Positions 51,741-61,586 are shown, counted from the stretch's first letter. The stretch is 64,000 nucleotides of DNA from Streptomyces albiflavescens (GCF_014645835.1 NZ_BMMM01000002.1:567233-631232); one strand, 5' to 3'. Numbers and translations: made by a program. Notes: generated by a model not told the origin, from the sequence alone.

Positions 51741-52964
51741 GTGGCAGGGGCAAGGCAGACCGTGACGCAGGCCGATGCGAATGCCGTGACGCAGGCCCAT
51801 GAGAGTGCCGTGGCGAGGGCCGATGCGAGTGCCCTCGCGCAAGCCCACAGAAATGCCGTGGCGCGGGCCCACCGGATCGTCGTCAAGGTCGGCTCCTCCT
51901 CGCTGACCACCGCGTCCGGCGGCCTCGACGCGGACCGGGTCGACGCCCTGGTCGACGTCCTAGCCAAGGCCCGCAGCGGCGGCGAGAAGGAGATCGTCCT
52001 CGTCTCGTCCGGCGCCATCGCCGCGGGGCTCGCGCCGCTGGGGCTGCGCCGCCGCCCCAAGGACCTCGCCCGGCAGCAGGCCGCCGCCAGCGTCGGCCAG
52101 GGCCTCCTGGTCGCCCGCTACACCGCCTCCTGCGCCCGGTACGGCGTCCGCGTCGGACAGGTGCTCCTCACCTCCGACGACACCAGCCGCCGAGCCCACC
52201 ACCGCAACGCCTCCCGCACCCTCGACAAGCTCCTCGCCATGGGCGCACTGCCGGTCGTCAACGAGAACGACACCGTCGCCACGGACGAGATCCGCTTCGG
52301 CGACAACGACCGGCTCGCCGCGCTCGTCGCCCATCTCGTACGGGCCGATCTGCTCGTCCTGCTCTCCGACGTGGACGGCGTGTACGACGGCGACCCCAGC
52401 AAGCCAGGTACCTCGCGGATAGCGGAAGTACGTGCGCCTTCCGACCTCGACGGCATCGACGTCGGCAGCGCGGGCAAGGCGGGTGTCGGCACCGGCGGCA
52501 TGGTCACCAAGGTCGAGGCGGCCCGGATCGCCGCGGCGGCGGGCATCCCGGTGGTGCTGACCAGCGCCATCCATGCCGCCGACGCCCTCGCGGGCCGGGA
52601 CACCGGCACCTACTTCCACCCCACCGGCAAGCGGTCCGCCGACCGGCTGCTGTGGCTTCAGCACGCCTCCACCCCGCAGGGCGCACTCATGCTGGACGAC
52701 GGGGCCGTGCGCGCGGTCGTCGAACGGCGCAAGTCGTTGCTGCCTGCGGGCATCGCGGCTGTCGAGGGCGAGTTCACCGCGGGCGACCCGGTCGAGCTGC
52801 GCGACAGCACGGGCCGGGCGGTCGCACGCGGGCTGGTGAACTTCGACGCCAAGGAGATTCCGCAGCTCATCGGCCGTTCGACCAGGGAACTGGCGCGCGA
52901 GCTGGGCCCCGCGTACGAGCGTGAGGTCGTACACAGGGACGATCTCGTACTGCTGCATCCGTAA
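51741..52964 (+). CDS. proB: glutamate 5-kinase with a repeat-expanded N-terminus
   Basis: ProB phosphorylates glutamate in proline synthesis. The 407-aa protein has the kinase opening RIVVKVGSSSLT (residues 45-56), VSSGAIAAG, NENDTVATDEIRFGDND and GTGGMVTK, and a PUA domain from about residue 310. Between the start (VAGARQTV) and the kinase fold are four extra 8-residue units (TQADANAV, TQAHESAV, ARADASAL, AQAHRNAV) encoded by 24-bp repeats at 51762-51857. The fifth unit (51858-51881) is the normal N-terminal ARAHRIVV. GTG at 51741 has GAGGGG upstream. Confidence 0.93.
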   Translation: MAGARQTVTQADANAVTQAHESAVARADASALAQAHRNAVARAHRIVVKVGSSSLTTASGGLDADRVDALVDVLAKARSGGEKEIVLVSSGAIAAGLAPLGLRRRPKDLARQQAAASVGQGLLVARYTASCARYGVRVGQVLLTSDDTSRRAHHRNASRTLDKLLAMGALPVVNENDTVATDEIRFGDNDRLAALVAHLVRADLLVLLSDVDGVYDGDPSKPGTSRIAEVRAPSDLDGIDVGSAGKAGVGTGGMVTKVEAARIAAAAGIPVVLTSAIHAADALAGRDTGTYFHPTGKRSADRLLWLQHASTPQGALMLDDGAVRAVVERRKSLLPAGIAAVEGEFTAGDPVELRDSTGRAVARGLVNFDAKEIPQLIGRSTRELARELGPAYEREVVHRDDLVLLHP

Positions 52965-53173
52965 GACGGCCGTTCCGCCGCGCCCGCGAGTCCGTACGAC
53001 GGGTGTTGTGCGCACCCGCACACCAGCTGTCCACTACATCCGTAAACGGCTGATTCCCCCGCCCCCAGTGGGGGACGTTCCGTAAAAGCGCCACGCGACG
53101 GCTCCCCACCTGCTCAACTTTGTGGCAGGGAGACCCCGGAATTCGGTACGACCATTGCGTGAAGGAGGCCGTC

Positions 53174-53725
53174 GTGAGACGAGTGCGCCCGGAGGCGGCG
53201 GCGTCCCGCGGTGGTGCCGCCTCCCGTGCGGGTGGCACCGCGTCCCGTGCGGGTGGCGCCGCGTCCCGTGCGGGTGGCGCCGCTTCTCGTGCGAGTGGTG
53301 CCGCATCCCGTGCGACGGGTGAGGAACGGGCCCTGACGAGTGTCGCGGCCGGTGACACGTACGAGGGCGAAAAACCGGCGGACCAGCCCCGGCTGTGGCA
53401 CGTCACGCTCAGCGTCTCGGGCGATGAGGCTCCGCTGAAGGAGGTCAGGCGCGGTCTCGAACAGCTCGCCCACGACCACCCGTTTCTGCTGACCAGCCGG
53501 TACGCCAACGACCACGCGGAGATCCGCTACTGGGAAGAGGCCCGCGACCTGCATGACGCGGCGGCGGTCGCACTGCGCCTGTGGGGCGAGCACCGCCAGA
53601 CCGCCAAGCTTCCGCCCTGGGAGATCGTCGGCCTGGAGGTCATCGACCGCGAGACGTACCACCAGCGGATCGCGGAGGGCTACGGACGGCTGCCGGCGAC
53701 GCCCGTCGGAGTGCACCCCTTTTGA
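53174..53725 (+). CDS. conserved hypothetical protein between proB and proA
   Basis: The 183-aa protein has an N-terminal low-complexity stretch of 7-residue ASRAGGA-type repeats (53201-53323, mostly 21-bp units), then a compact domain of ~110 residues ([19 protein letters not shown] ... [24 protein letters not shown] ... [14 protein letters not shown]). I know no named function, but a gene of this type lies between proB and proA in streptomycetes. GTG at 53174 is preceded by AAGGAGG, better than the in-frame GTG at 53159. Confidence 0.8.
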   Translation: MRRVRPEAAASRGGAASRAGGTASRAGGAASRAGGAASRASGAASRATGEERALTSVAAGDTYEGEKPADQPRLWHVTLSVSGDEAPLKEVRRGLEQLAHDHPFLLTSRYANDHAEIRYWEEARDLHDAAAVALRLWGEHRQTAKLPPWEIVGLEVIDRETYHQRIAEGYGRLPATPVGVHPF

Positions 53726-53948
53726 GCCGACGTCGGAGTCGGCATCCGACTCCGACGCCGGGCGCACGTCGGGGTTCGCTCCTCTTGAGTCCACGTCCGA
53801 GCGCATTGAGTCCGCGTCCGGGCGCACGTCGGGGTTCGCTCCTCTTGAGTCCGCGTCCGGTCCCTGGTCGGAGTTCGCCCCTTTTGAGCCCGTCTCGCGG
53901 TGTGGGATAGCCGGTGGACCGGCTCGCCCGGCGCACTACCCTTCCCTC
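53726..53948 (+). repeat. 60-bp tandem repeat in the proA upstream spacer
   Basis: Sequence beginning GGCGCACGTCGGGGTTCGCT occurs at 53761 and again exactly 60 bases later at 53821, with weaker echoes on both sides (TTGAGYCC-type words at 53722, 53786, 53807, 53846, 53882). The frame of proA is open through the array, but the text ([11 protein letters not shown] repeats) is not typical ProA. Confidence 0.75.
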
Positions 53949-55235
53949 ATGACCACGCTCTCGCCGTACGACTCGATGTCCCCGGTCACCCAGGCCGCCT
54001 ACCGCGCGAAGGCCGCTGCCGCCGACCTGGCGCCCCTGCCGCGGGCCGAGAAGGACGACGCGCTGCTCGCGATCGCGGACGCGCTGGAGGTCCGTACCAG
54101 CGAGATCGTCGCCGCCAACGCCAAGGACATCGCGCGCGCCCGCGAGGCCGGGACCAGCGAGACCGTCATCGACCGGCTCACGCTCACGCCCGAACGCGTC
54201 CGCGCGATCGCCTCCGACGTCCGTGACGTGGTGGCGCTGCCCGACCCGGTCGGCGAGATCGTCCGTGGCTCCACCCTCCCGAACGGCATCGACCTGCGCC
54301 AGGTCCGCGTGCCGCTCGGCGTCGTCGGCATCATCTACGAGGCCCGCCCGAACGTGACGGTCGACGCCGCCGCCCTCTGCCTGAAGTCCGGAAACGCGGT
54401 CCTGCTGCGCGGCTCGTCGTCCGCGTACGAGTCGAACACGGCGCTCGTACGGGTCCTGCGCGACGCCGTGGGCGGTGCCGGGCTGCCCGCCGACGCCGTG
54501 CAGCTCGTGCCCGGCGAGGGCCGCGAGTCCGTACGCGAGCTGATGCGCGCCCGCGGCCTCGTCGACGTCCTCATCCCGCGCGGCGGCGCCTCGCTGATCC
54601 GCACGGTCGTCCAGGAGTCCATCGTTCCGGTCATCGAAACCGGAACCGGCAACTGCCACGTGTACGTCGACGCGAACGCCGACCTCGACATGGCGATCGA
54701 CATCCTGATCAACTCCAAGGCTCAGCGGCCCAGTGTCTGCAACGCCGCCGAGACGCTCCTGGTCCACCAGGACATCGCCCCCGAGTTCCTGCCGCGCGCC
54801 CTGGACGCCCTCGCGGACGCCGGGGTCACCGTGCACGCCGACGAGCGTGTCCTCGCCTACGCCAAGGGCTCCAAGGCCACCGTCGTCGAGGCCACCCCCG
54901 AGGACTGGGAGGCGGAGTACCTCTCGTACGACATCGCCGCCGCCGTCGTGGACTCGCTGGGCAAGGCCGTGGAGCACATCCGGCTGTGGACCTCGGGTCA
55001 CACCGAGGCCATCGTCACCACATCGCAGCAGGCTGCCCGCCGCTTCACCCAGTTGGTCGATTCCACGACGGTCGCCGTGAACGCGTCGACCCGCTTCACC
55101 GACGGCGGTCAGTTCGGCTTCGGCGCCGAGATCGGTATCTCCACGCAGAAGCTGCACGCGCGGGGGCCGATGGGGCTGCCGGAGCTCACGAGCACGAAGT
55201 ACATCGTCACGGGGGACGGGCACATCCGGCGCTGA
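53949..55235 (+). CDS. proA: gamma-glutamyl phosphate reductase
   Basis: ProA reduces glutamyl phosphate to the semialdehyde in proline synthesis. The 428-aa protein has the NADPH-binding [40 protein letters not shown], the catalytic Cys in [12 protein letters not shown], and the C-terminal [22 protein letters not shown] at 53949 matches the family start ([13 protein letters not shown]). With proB upstream it makes the usual pair, here interrupted by one small gene and a repeat spacer. Confidence 0.96.
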   Translation: MTTLSPYDSMSPVTQAAYRAKAAAADLAPLPRAEKDDALLAIADALEVRTSEIVAANAKDIARAREAGTSETVIDRLTLTPERVRAIASDVRDVVALPDPVGEIVRGSTLPNGIDLRQVRVPLGVVGIIYEARPNVTVDAAALCLKSGNAVLLRGSSSAYESNTALVRVLRDAVGGAGLPADAVQLVPGEGRESVRELMRARGLVDVLIPRGGASLIRTVVQESIVPVIETGTGNCHVYVDANADLDMAIDILINSKAQRPSVCNAAETLLVHQDIAPEFLPRALDALADAGVTVHADERVLAYAKGSKATVVEATPEDWEAEYLSYDIAAAVVDSLGKAVEHIRLWTSGHTEAIVTTSQQAARRFTQLVDSTTVAVNASTRFTDGGQFGFGAEIGISTQKLHARGPMGLPELTSTKYIVTGDGHIRR

Positions 55236-55373
55236 GCCGCCGGTGCGGGAGCGGCCTGTGCGGGTCTGCGCGGGCCCCGGAGCGCCGGGGGCGCACGGCG
55301 TGCGGCGCACGGCCCGCGGTCCGCGCGAGGCGCGTCTCGTCAGGCGGATGAATTTCCATACCGTCTGCCCAAA

Positions 55374-56015
55374 ATGACCCCCCAGGTCTACTCTGGATCC
55401 GTGCCGGAGGACGTGGGGGGCACGCCGTTCCCTGACGGCTGGGAGCCCGACGACGACCGCGACCGCGGGGGTGCGGACGAAGAGTTCGCCTCCGTGGTCT
55501 TCGACGAGGACTTCGTACGGGCGGCGGTGATCCACGAGCCGACCGCCGTGGAGAGACTCCTGGCGGCCGCCCAGGCCCGCGCGGAGGCCTCCGAGGCCGA
55601 GGCGCGCAGGACGCGCGCCCGGGGCGCACGGGGCGACGACGAGCGCTACGAGGACGGTTTCGGGCCCGACGACCGTGGCGATTTCGGCCACGATCCCGAC
55701 TTGGACGATCTGGACGACACCGAAGTCCTGGAAGGCCGCTACGGCGCGCCGGGGACGTACGGCAGGCCCTATGGGAAACACACCCGCTGGCACCGGCCCG
55801 TCGCCTGGATCCTCGCCCTCGTGATGGGCATCGGTATGGTCGCCCTGGCCTTCACGGCGGTCTACCGGGGGGCGTCCTCGGGCCGCCAGGAACAGGTCCC
55901 GCCGCCCGCCTCGACCGGCCTGGAACAGGGCCAGGAAAAGGTGACCGGCACCGGCCCCTCCGCTTCGGCCGACTACTCCCAGCCAGCGGTGTCGGCCGTC
56001 CCCCGGACACCCTGA
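55374..56015 (+). CDS. single-pass membrane protein with the SVVFDExFVRAA motif (SSSC-type)
   Basis: The 213-aa protein has an acidic cytoplasmic half containing EEFASVVFDEDFVRAA (about residues 36-51), one membrane helix (about 145-165) and a short Pro/Ser-rich outer tail. The motif recurs in the next gene (EYRSVVFDESFVRAA). In S. coelicolor a product of this neighbourhood was found to interact with the Mre spore-wall complex, so a role there is plausible but not shown by sequence. A GTG at 55401 is an alternative start. Confidence 0.75.
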   Translation: MTPQVYSGSVPEDVGGTPFPDGWEPDDDRDRGGADEEFASVVFDEDFVRAAVIHEPTAVERLLAAAQARAEASEAEARRTRARGARGDDERYEDGFGPDDRGDFGHDPDLDDLDDTEVLEGRYGAPGTYGRPYGKHTRWHRPVAWILALVMGIGMVALAFTAVYRGASSGRQEQVPPPASTGLEQGQEKVTGTGPSASADYSQPAVSAVPRTP

Positions 56016-56128
56016 CACCAGCGCCGCCGACGACCCTTCGAACACCGTGACGATCCTGGTGAGAACCTGTCAGAACTTGTCGTGTACCAGGGCGTTTACC
56101 TGAGCTCCGGGAGACCTACTCTGAATGT

Positions 56129-57196
56129 ATGGGCGGGCCTGGAGACCCACCTGAGGGGACACCCGAGGGCGCTCCCGCTGGTGGAGAGGACGAGTACCGA
56201 TCCGTCGTGTTCGACGAGTCGTTCGTCCGTGCTGCCCGCCTTCAGGAATTCTCCGCGCAGGAGCGCATGGCCGACCACGCCCCGGCCGTACGCCGCCGCC
56301 CGGCCCTCCAGCGCGGGTTCTCGCGGCAGGCCCTGATCCTCGTCCTGCTGATCGCCATAGCCTTCGGCACCGCGATCTACATGGGCGTACGCCACCCATA
56401 CCAGGCCCCCACCGCCCAGCCCCCCGAGCCACTGCGGATGACGGTCATACCCCTGGCACCGCAGACCGCCGTGCCCGGCTCCAAGAGCGCCGAAGATCTG
56501 TACGCGCGCAGCCCGGCCGCCCAGTTCCGCATCGGCGCCGAGGGCATCACTCTGCCCGCCTCCCGGCGCACCGCGCACTTCTCCGACAGCCAGGTCGTCA
56601 CCGCCCTGACCACCGCCAAGGACTATCTCGTCGAGTCGTCCCTCGACCCCGACGTGCTCACCGGCGGTGCCACGCGGCCGGTACGGATACTGCTCGACCC
56701 GCAGCAGCTCGACCAGTTCGACCAGAGCCTCGACCGGCCGACCGCGGACGGCCGGCACGCGCCGACCGGCTGGCTGGTCCGCTTCGACGCGGCCCAGGTC
56801 CAGCTCGCCGACAACAAGATCCGTGTGCAGGGCGCCCTCCAGGCCGCCGAGTTCGACTCGAACACCCTTGAGGTCATCGCCGACCACACCTTCGTGTACG
56901 CGCTGAAGCCGACGGGCTCGGACGCGAGCGCGAAGGCCTCGTTGTTCACCGTCCGGCGCGAGCTGCACTTCCGCTTCGACCGCGACGACCTGCGCATGCA
57001 CCAGGCCGAGCTGGTCGTCTCCTACGTCCAGGCCGGGCCGCTCGCCTGCTCCGAGGACTCCGTCGACCAACTGCGTCCACTGCTCGCGGGACAGACGGCG
57101 AAGGCGGGCGGCCCGGCCGGCACCGACCCGTACGCCACCGGCAGCGCGACGGCGCTGTGCGGGTCGCTGGCGACGAGCGCGCAGCCGAAGCTGTAG
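56129..57196 (+). CDS. single-pass membrane protein with extracytoplasmic domain
   Basis: The 355-aa protein has a short cytoplasmic N-terminus with SVVFDESFVRAA (about residues 25-36), one membrane helix (about 66-87) and a large outer domain (100-355) with two late Cys (PLACSED, TALCGSL) that could pair. I know no named domain for it. The shared cytoplasmic motif suggests that it and the preceding protein dock on the same partner. ATG at 56129; the 113-base gap before it holds no clear promoter. Confidence 0.78.
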   Translation: MGGPGDPPEGTPEGAPAGGEDEYRSVVFDESFVRAARLQEFSAQERMADHAPAVRRRPALQRGFSRQALILVLLIAIAFGTAIYMGVRHPYQAPTAQPPEPLRMTVIPLAPQTAVPGSKSAEDLYARSPAAQFRIGAEGITLPASRRTAHFSDSQVVTALTTAKDYLVESSLDPDVLTGGATRPVRILLDPQQLDQFDQSLDRPTADGRHAPTGWLVRFDAAQVQLADNKIRVQGALQAAEFDSNTLEVIADHTFVYALKPTGSDASAKASLFTVRRELHFRFDRDDLRMHQAELVVSYVQAGPLACSEDSVDQLRPLLAGQTAKAGGPAGTDPYATGSATALCGSLATSAQPKL

Positions 57197-57277
57197 TCGT
57201 TGCCGGTGGCGTCTCTGGCGGCGTCTCCGATGGCTCGGCCGGTTTCGGTCGGCCGTCGGCCGTCGGCCGTTTCCGGA

Positions 57278-58432
57278 TCAGCCGTTACCGTCGGGATTCT
57301 CGTCGTCCGGGTGGGTGTCGGTGTCCCGCGGCGGCGCGTCCTTCGGCGAGCCGGACGTGTCCTTGCCGGAGCCGCCGCCGCTCGCGAAGCCGCCGAAGCC
57401 GCGCCGTACCCGGCCCCCGAGATCTCCCGCACCGCCCGCGATGTCGCTGACCAGCTTCATCAGCGGATCCTTGGAGTTCTTCACGTCGCTGGCGTAGCTG
57501 GACGCCGACTGCCGGAAGGAGTCCGAGACCGAGGTGTCCTTGTCCTCGCTGCGCCGGGAGTAGTGACCGTCCATGATCCGCTGGTAGTCGCGGGACTCGG
57601 CCCACTTCTTCAGCTCGCCCGCGCGGACGGTGGTGAAGGGGTGGGTGCGGGGGAGGGTATTGAGGATCTTGAGCACGGAGTCGCGCAGGTCGCCTCCGGC
57701 CTCGTACTCCTCGGCCTGGGCGAGGAACGCGTCCACGTTCATCTCGTGCAGATGATTGCCTCCCGCGAGCTTCATCAGGCCGCGCATCGAGGCCTGCAGG
57801 TCCTGGCCGACCAGGAGCCCGGCGCGGTCCGCGGACAGCTCCGACTTGCGGAACCACTCGCGCAGCGCGGTGACGATCGCCATGATCGCGAGGTTCCCCA
57901 GCGGGATCCAGGCGACCCGGAGCGCGAGGTTGGTGAGGAAGAGCAAGATCGTGCGGTAGACCGCGTGGCCGGAGAGCGCGTGGCCGACCTCATGGCCGAC
58001 GACCGCCCGCATCTCCTCCTCGTCGAGCAGCTCGACGAGCCCCGTCGTCACGACGATGATCGGCTCGTCCAGGCCGATGCACATCGCGTTCGGCTGCGGG
58101 TCCTGGGTGACGTACATCGGCGGGACCTTCTCCAGGTCCAGGATGTAACAGGCGTCCCGCAGCATGTCGTTGAGGTGCGCGAACTGGGCGTCCGAGACGC
58201 GCACCGAATCGGACAGGAAAAGCAGCCGCAGGCTGCGTTCGGGGAGCAGACCGCTGAGCGCCTTGAAGACGGTGTCGAAGCCGCTGAGCTTGCGCAGGGC
58301 CACCAGGGCCGAGCGGTCCGCGGGGTGTTCGTAGACCCGAGAGGAGATCCCCTCGAAGCGCCTGCGCTGCCTGCTCGGCACGTTCTCGTGCCCGTTCTGC
58401 TCGTGGCCGTCGTCGGACATGTGTTCCCCCAT
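57278..58432 (-). CDS. M48-family membrane zinc metallopeptidase (HtpX-like)
   Basis: The 384-aa protein has the zinc motif HEVGH (His 147 and 151, within VVGHEVGHALSGH) and the third ligand in KSELSADRAG. Hydrophobic helices about residues 158-190 anchor it in the membrane. A low-complexity Gly/Ser/Asp tail follows residue 320. Such proteases act on misfolded membrane proteins. The second Met (residue 5, 58420) could also be the start. It is the only minus-strand gene between 33 and 63 kb. Confidence 0.9.
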   Translation of the reverse strand: MGEHMSDDGHEQNGHENVPSRQRRRFEGISSRVYEHPADRSALVALRKLSGFDTVFKALSGLLPERSLRLLFLSDSVRVSDAQFAHLNDMLRDACYILDLEKVPPMYVTQDPQPNAMCIGLDEPIIVVTTGLVELLDEEEMRAVVGHEVGHALSGHAVYRTILLFLTNLALRVAWIPLGNLAIMAIVTALREWFRKSELSADRAGLLVGQDLQASMRGLMKLAGGNHLHEMNVDAFLAQAEEYEAGGDLRDSVLKILNTLPRTHPFTTVRAGELKKWAESRDYQRIMDGHYSRRSEDKDTSVSDSFRQSASSYASDVKNSKDPLMKLVSDIAGGAGDLGGRVRRGFGGFASGGGSGKDTSGSPKDAPPRDTDTHPDDENPDGNG

Positions 58433-58523
58433 GTGCGTCTGAGTGCCCTATGTGCCCCCAAGGCAGAGCCCAGCCTAGGCGGAGATACCGTGGACGGGCA
58501 GTACAGAGAAGGAGTCGTACGCC

Positions 58524-58682
58524 ATGGAGCACATCCCCGCAGCCGCCTGGCTCACCGAAGCCGCGAATGCGGCAGACAAGCAGGGCCCGGGCAATCTGCT
58601 CCGCGTCGTGCTGATCGTGATGGTCGTCGGAGTGGCTCTGACCGCCTGGTTCCTGCTGCGGGGGTACAAGCGGGACGACTGA
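58524..58682 (+). CDS. 52-aa single-pass membrane protein
   Basis: ATG at 58524 with GAAGGAG ten bases upstream opens MEHIPAAAWLTEAANAADKQ, followed by a membrane helix (VVLIVMVVGVALTAWFLL, about residues 28-45) and the charged end RGYKRDD. Clear ribosome site, amphipathic-then-hydrophobic layout and a charged tail support a real gene. Its function is unknown. It is divergent from the M48 protease gene across ~90 bases. Confidence 0.7.
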   Translation: MEHIPAAAWLTEAANAADKQGPGNLLRVVLIVMVVGVALTAWFLLRGYKRDD

Positions 58683-58837
58683 GCGCCGCGTCATGGAGCG
58701 AGGCCGCGGCAACCGGCCCGGGCGTGTGCGCCGCAACCGGTGTCCCCAACGGCGGAGTCGGGGTGATCGTGGCGGAGGCGCCCGCATACGATGGGCCGAC
58801 GTCTTTATCCCGCCCACACCGGATAGGTCCTGCCGAG

Positions 58838-58999
58838 ATGAGCTTCCACAGCACCGCTGCACAGTTGGTCACCGTCGCCGCCGAGGGCGAGAATGGCGGC
58901 AACCACGAGAGCCTCAGCCCGTACCTGACCGGCGGCGGGGCCCTCTTCATCCTGCTTCTGCTGCTGTGGATCACCACGCGCTTCAACCGGGACCGCTGA
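58838..58999 (+). CDS. 53-aa single-pass membrane protein
   Basis: The protein begins MSFHSTAAQLVTVAAEGENG and has one membrane helix (GGGALFILLLLLWITTRF, about residues 32-49) ending RFNRDR. It resembles the other tiny membrane protein just upstream in size and layout (helix near the C-terminus, charged end), but not in sequence. Possibly an accessory subunit of an envelope complex; no function can be assigned. Confidence 0.7.
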   Translation: MSFHSTAAQLVTVAAEGENGGNHESLSPYLTGGGALFILLLLLWITTRFNRDR

Positions 59000-59068
59000 G
59001 CCCCACCGGGCCCGCTCGGGGCCCCTGTCGGCCGGAGCCCGTAGGTCGGGCCGGTAGGGTCTGCATGC

Positions 59069-59803
59069 ATGGGAGAGCAGGACATGCCTACCGGTCCGGC
59101 GAGTGACACTGAGAGCGGCGCCGCCGGCGCCGCCACAGGTGGCGCGAACGGCGCGGCCGACGGCGGTGCGGCGCAGCGTCTGACGACCGGTCCCGGAAAC
59201 GGCCCGTCGAATCCGGGCAAGCGCCGCCTCGGCGTCATGGGCGGAACGTTCGACCCGATCCACCACGGCCACCTCGTGGCGGCCAGCGAGGTCGCCGCGC
59301 AGTTCCACCTCGACGAGGTGGTGTTCGTGCCGACCGGGCAGCCGTGGCAGAAGACCGACCGCAAGGTCACCCCGGCCGAGGACCGCTATCTGATGACGGT
59401 CATCGCGACCGCCGAGAACCCCCAGTTCTCGGTGAGCCGCATCGACATCGACCGCGGCGGACCGACCTACACCACGGACACCCTGCGCGACCTGAAGGCG
59501 CTCAACCCCGACACCGATCTCTTCTTCATCACGGGCGCCGACGCGCTCGGCCAGATCCTCACCTGGCGGTACACGGAAGAACTGTTCTCCCTCGCGCACT
59601 TCATCGGGGTCACCCGGCCCGGCCACACGCTGACCGATCCGGGGCTTCCCGAGGGCGGTGTCTCGCTCGTCGAGGTTCCCGCGCTCGCCATCTCGTCCAC
59701 AGACTGCCGTGCGAGGGTCGCCAAGGGCGATCCCGTCTGGTATCTGGTGCCGGACGGTGTGGTGCGCTACATCGACAAGCGCGAGCTGTACCGCGGCGAG
59801 TGA
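59069..59803 (+). CDS. nadD: nicotinate-mononucleotide adenylyltransferase
   Basis: The enzyme adenylates NaMN in NAD synthesis. The nucleotidyltransferase signature [12 protein letters not shown] lies at about residues 57-68 and ISSTDCR near 210. The first ~48 residues are a Gly/Ala/Thr-rich extension, so the real start may be an internal one. Next comes the LCP gene, 16 bases after its stop. The family identity is certain. Confidence 0.94.
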   Translation: MGEQDMPTGPASDTESGAAGAATGGANGAADGGAAQRLTTGPGNGPSNPGKRRLGVMGGTFDPIHHGHLVAASEVAAQFHLDEVVFVPTGQPWQKTDRKVTPAEDRYLMTVIATAENPQFSVSRIDIDRGGPTYTTDTLRDLKALNPDTDLFFITGADALGQILTWRYTEELFSLAHFIGVTRPGHTLTDPGLPEGGVSLVEVPALAISSTDCRARVAKGDPVWYLVPDGVVRYIDKRELYRGE

Positions 59804-59819
59804 GCCGAGAGGGGCACCG

Positions 59820-61586
59820 GTGAACGACCGATACGACGGATACTCGGGCGGCGACCAGTACGAGCTCGTCGGCTACGACGAGTTCGGGCAGCCTGTGTAC
59901 GGACAGGTGCCGCAGCAGCCTCAGGGGTACGACCCCTACGGTGCCCAGCAGCAGGGCTACGGCTACGACCCGTACGCGACCGGTCAGCAGCAGCCCGTGC
60001 AGCCGTACGACACGGGCCGGCAGCAGCCCGTGCAGCCGTACGACACCGGTCAGCAGCCGCCTGGGTCGCCGTATGACACCGGTCAGCAGCCGGCCACCCC
60101 CTCGTACGACTCCTACGGCCCTTACGGCACCGGCGCGCCCGGGACCACCTCGCCCGCGTACGACCGCTACGGGCAGTCCGCCGGCCCGGCCGGCGCCGCG
60201 AGTACCGGTCAGCAACCCCGAGTCGCCGAGCAGACCGCCTACATCCCGCAGCAGGCCGGACCCGCCGAGGACGGCGAACCCCGGACCGCTCGGGCCGACC
60301 GGGACTACCGCACCGAGCAGTTCGCCTTCGTCGAGGAGCAGCAGGACGACTCCGAAGACGTCATCGACTGGTTGAAGTTCACCGAGAACCGCACCGAACG
60401 CCGCGAAGAGGCCCGGCGCCGCGCGCGCAGCCGGGTCGTCGCCCTGGTCGTGGTGCTCGCTCTGGTCGCGGTCGGCGGCGTCGGCTACCTCTGGTATGCG
60501 GGCAAGCTGCCCGGCACGTCCTCGAACGGCAAGTCCGGTACGGCGACCGCTGTGGGCGCCCAGAACCGCGACGTGATCGTGGTCCACCTGCACAACACCA
60601 AGGGTGGCGACACCTCCACGGCGCTGCTCGTCGACAACACCACCACCAAGCAGGGCACTACCGTTCTGCTGCCCAACTCCCTTGCCCTGACGGGTGACGA
60701 CGGCTCGACGACCACGCTCGCCAAGTCCGTCGACGACGACGGCTCCTCCGGGACCCAGGACGCGATCGACACGGTGCTCGGGACCAACATCCAGGGCACC
60801 TGGCGCCTCGACACCCCCTACCTCAACAACCTTGTCGAGCTGGTGGGCAATATCGACATCACCACCAACGCCAATGTGCCGGACCCCGATGCGAAGAAGA
60901 AGGGCGAGTCGCCCCTCGTGAAGAAGGGCGAGGAGCAGACCCTCAGCGGCAAGATGGCCGTCGTCTACGCCACCTACCGGGCCTCCGGCGAGTCCCAGAA
61001 CGCGCAGTTGGAGCGGTTCGGTCAGGTCATGCAGGGCGTGCTGCGCAAGCTGTCCTCCGACAAGCAGGCCGCGACCACCACTGTGGAGACCCTGGCGCAG
61101 ATCCTCGATCCGTCCCTGACCGACCAGGACCTCGGCGCCTTCCTCGCCAAGCTCGCCGACCTCGCCAAGGGCGGCGACTACAAGACCGCGCTGCTGCCCG
61201 TGCAGCAGGACGGCACCCTGAGCGAGAGCGCCTCCGACAGCGTGGTCAAGGACGTGCTCGGCGGTACCGCGAAGAGCCCCGACGCCGGCGCCGACGTCCG
61301 CGTCGGCATCAGGAACGCCACTGGCAACAAGGCCGCCGCCGAGCAGGCCCGCGTCGTCCTGGTCAACGGCGGCTACACCTTCCTCGACTCAGGCACCGCC
61401 ACCGCCGCCCAGAGTGTGTCCCAGATCACATATGCCGACGCCGCCAAGAAGAACGACGCGGTCGAGGTCGCCAAGACCCTGGGCCTGCCCACGAGCAGTG
61501 TGAAGAAGGGCAAGGCCACGTCCAACGCGGATGTGTCCGTGGTCCTGGGCCAGGACTACAAGGTGAGCAGCGGCTCGACGGGGTGA
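59820..61586 (+). CDS. LytR-CpsA-Psr (LCP) glycopolymer transferase, PdtA-like
   Basis: LCP proteins attach wall polymers to peptidoglycan from lipid carriers. The 588-aa protein has a long cytoplasmic Gln/Pro/Tyr-rich N-terminus with QQPVQPYDTG-type repeats (about residues 60-90), a membrane helix (about 205-222), an LCP domain (about 245-425) and a LytR_C domain at the C-terminus (VRVGIRNATGNKAAAEQARV). Position matches S. coelicolor PdtA, a polydiglycosylphosphate transferase needed for good spore envelopes. GTG at 59820 has GAGAGG upstream. Confidence 0.88.
   Translation: MNDRYDGYSGGDQYELVGYDEFGQPVYGQVPQQPQGYDPYGAQQQGYGYDPYATGQQQPVQPYDTGRQQPVQPYDTGQQPPGSPYDTGQQPATPSYDSYGPYGTGAPGTTSPAYDRYGQSAGPAGAASTGQQPRVAEQTAYIPQQAGPAEDGEPRTARADRDYRTEQFAFVEEQQDDSEDVIDWLKFTENRTERREEARRRARSRVVALVVVLALVAVGGVGYLWYAGKLPGTSSNGKSGTATAVGAQNRDVIVVHLHNTKGGDTSTALLVDNTTTKQGTTVLLPNSLALTGDDGSTTTLAKSVDDDGSSGTQDAIDTVLGTNIQGTWRLDTPYLNNLVELVGNIDITTNANVPDPDAKKKGESPLVKKGEEQTLSGKMAVVYATYRASGESQNAQLERFGQVMQGVLRKLSSDKQAATTTVETLAQILDPSLTDQDLGAFLAKLADLAKGGDYKTALLPVQQDGTLSESASDSVVKDVLGGTAKSPDAGADVRVGIRNATGNKAAAEQARVVLVNGGYTFLDSGTATAAQSVSQITYADAAKKNDAVEVAKTLGLPTSSVKKGKATSNADVSVVLGQDYKVSSGSTG

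Noticed and set aside
53553..55235. A longer proA starting inside the upstream hypothetical gene.
   Set aside because: The extra part consists of spacer repeats; the ProA family starts at the ATG at 53949.
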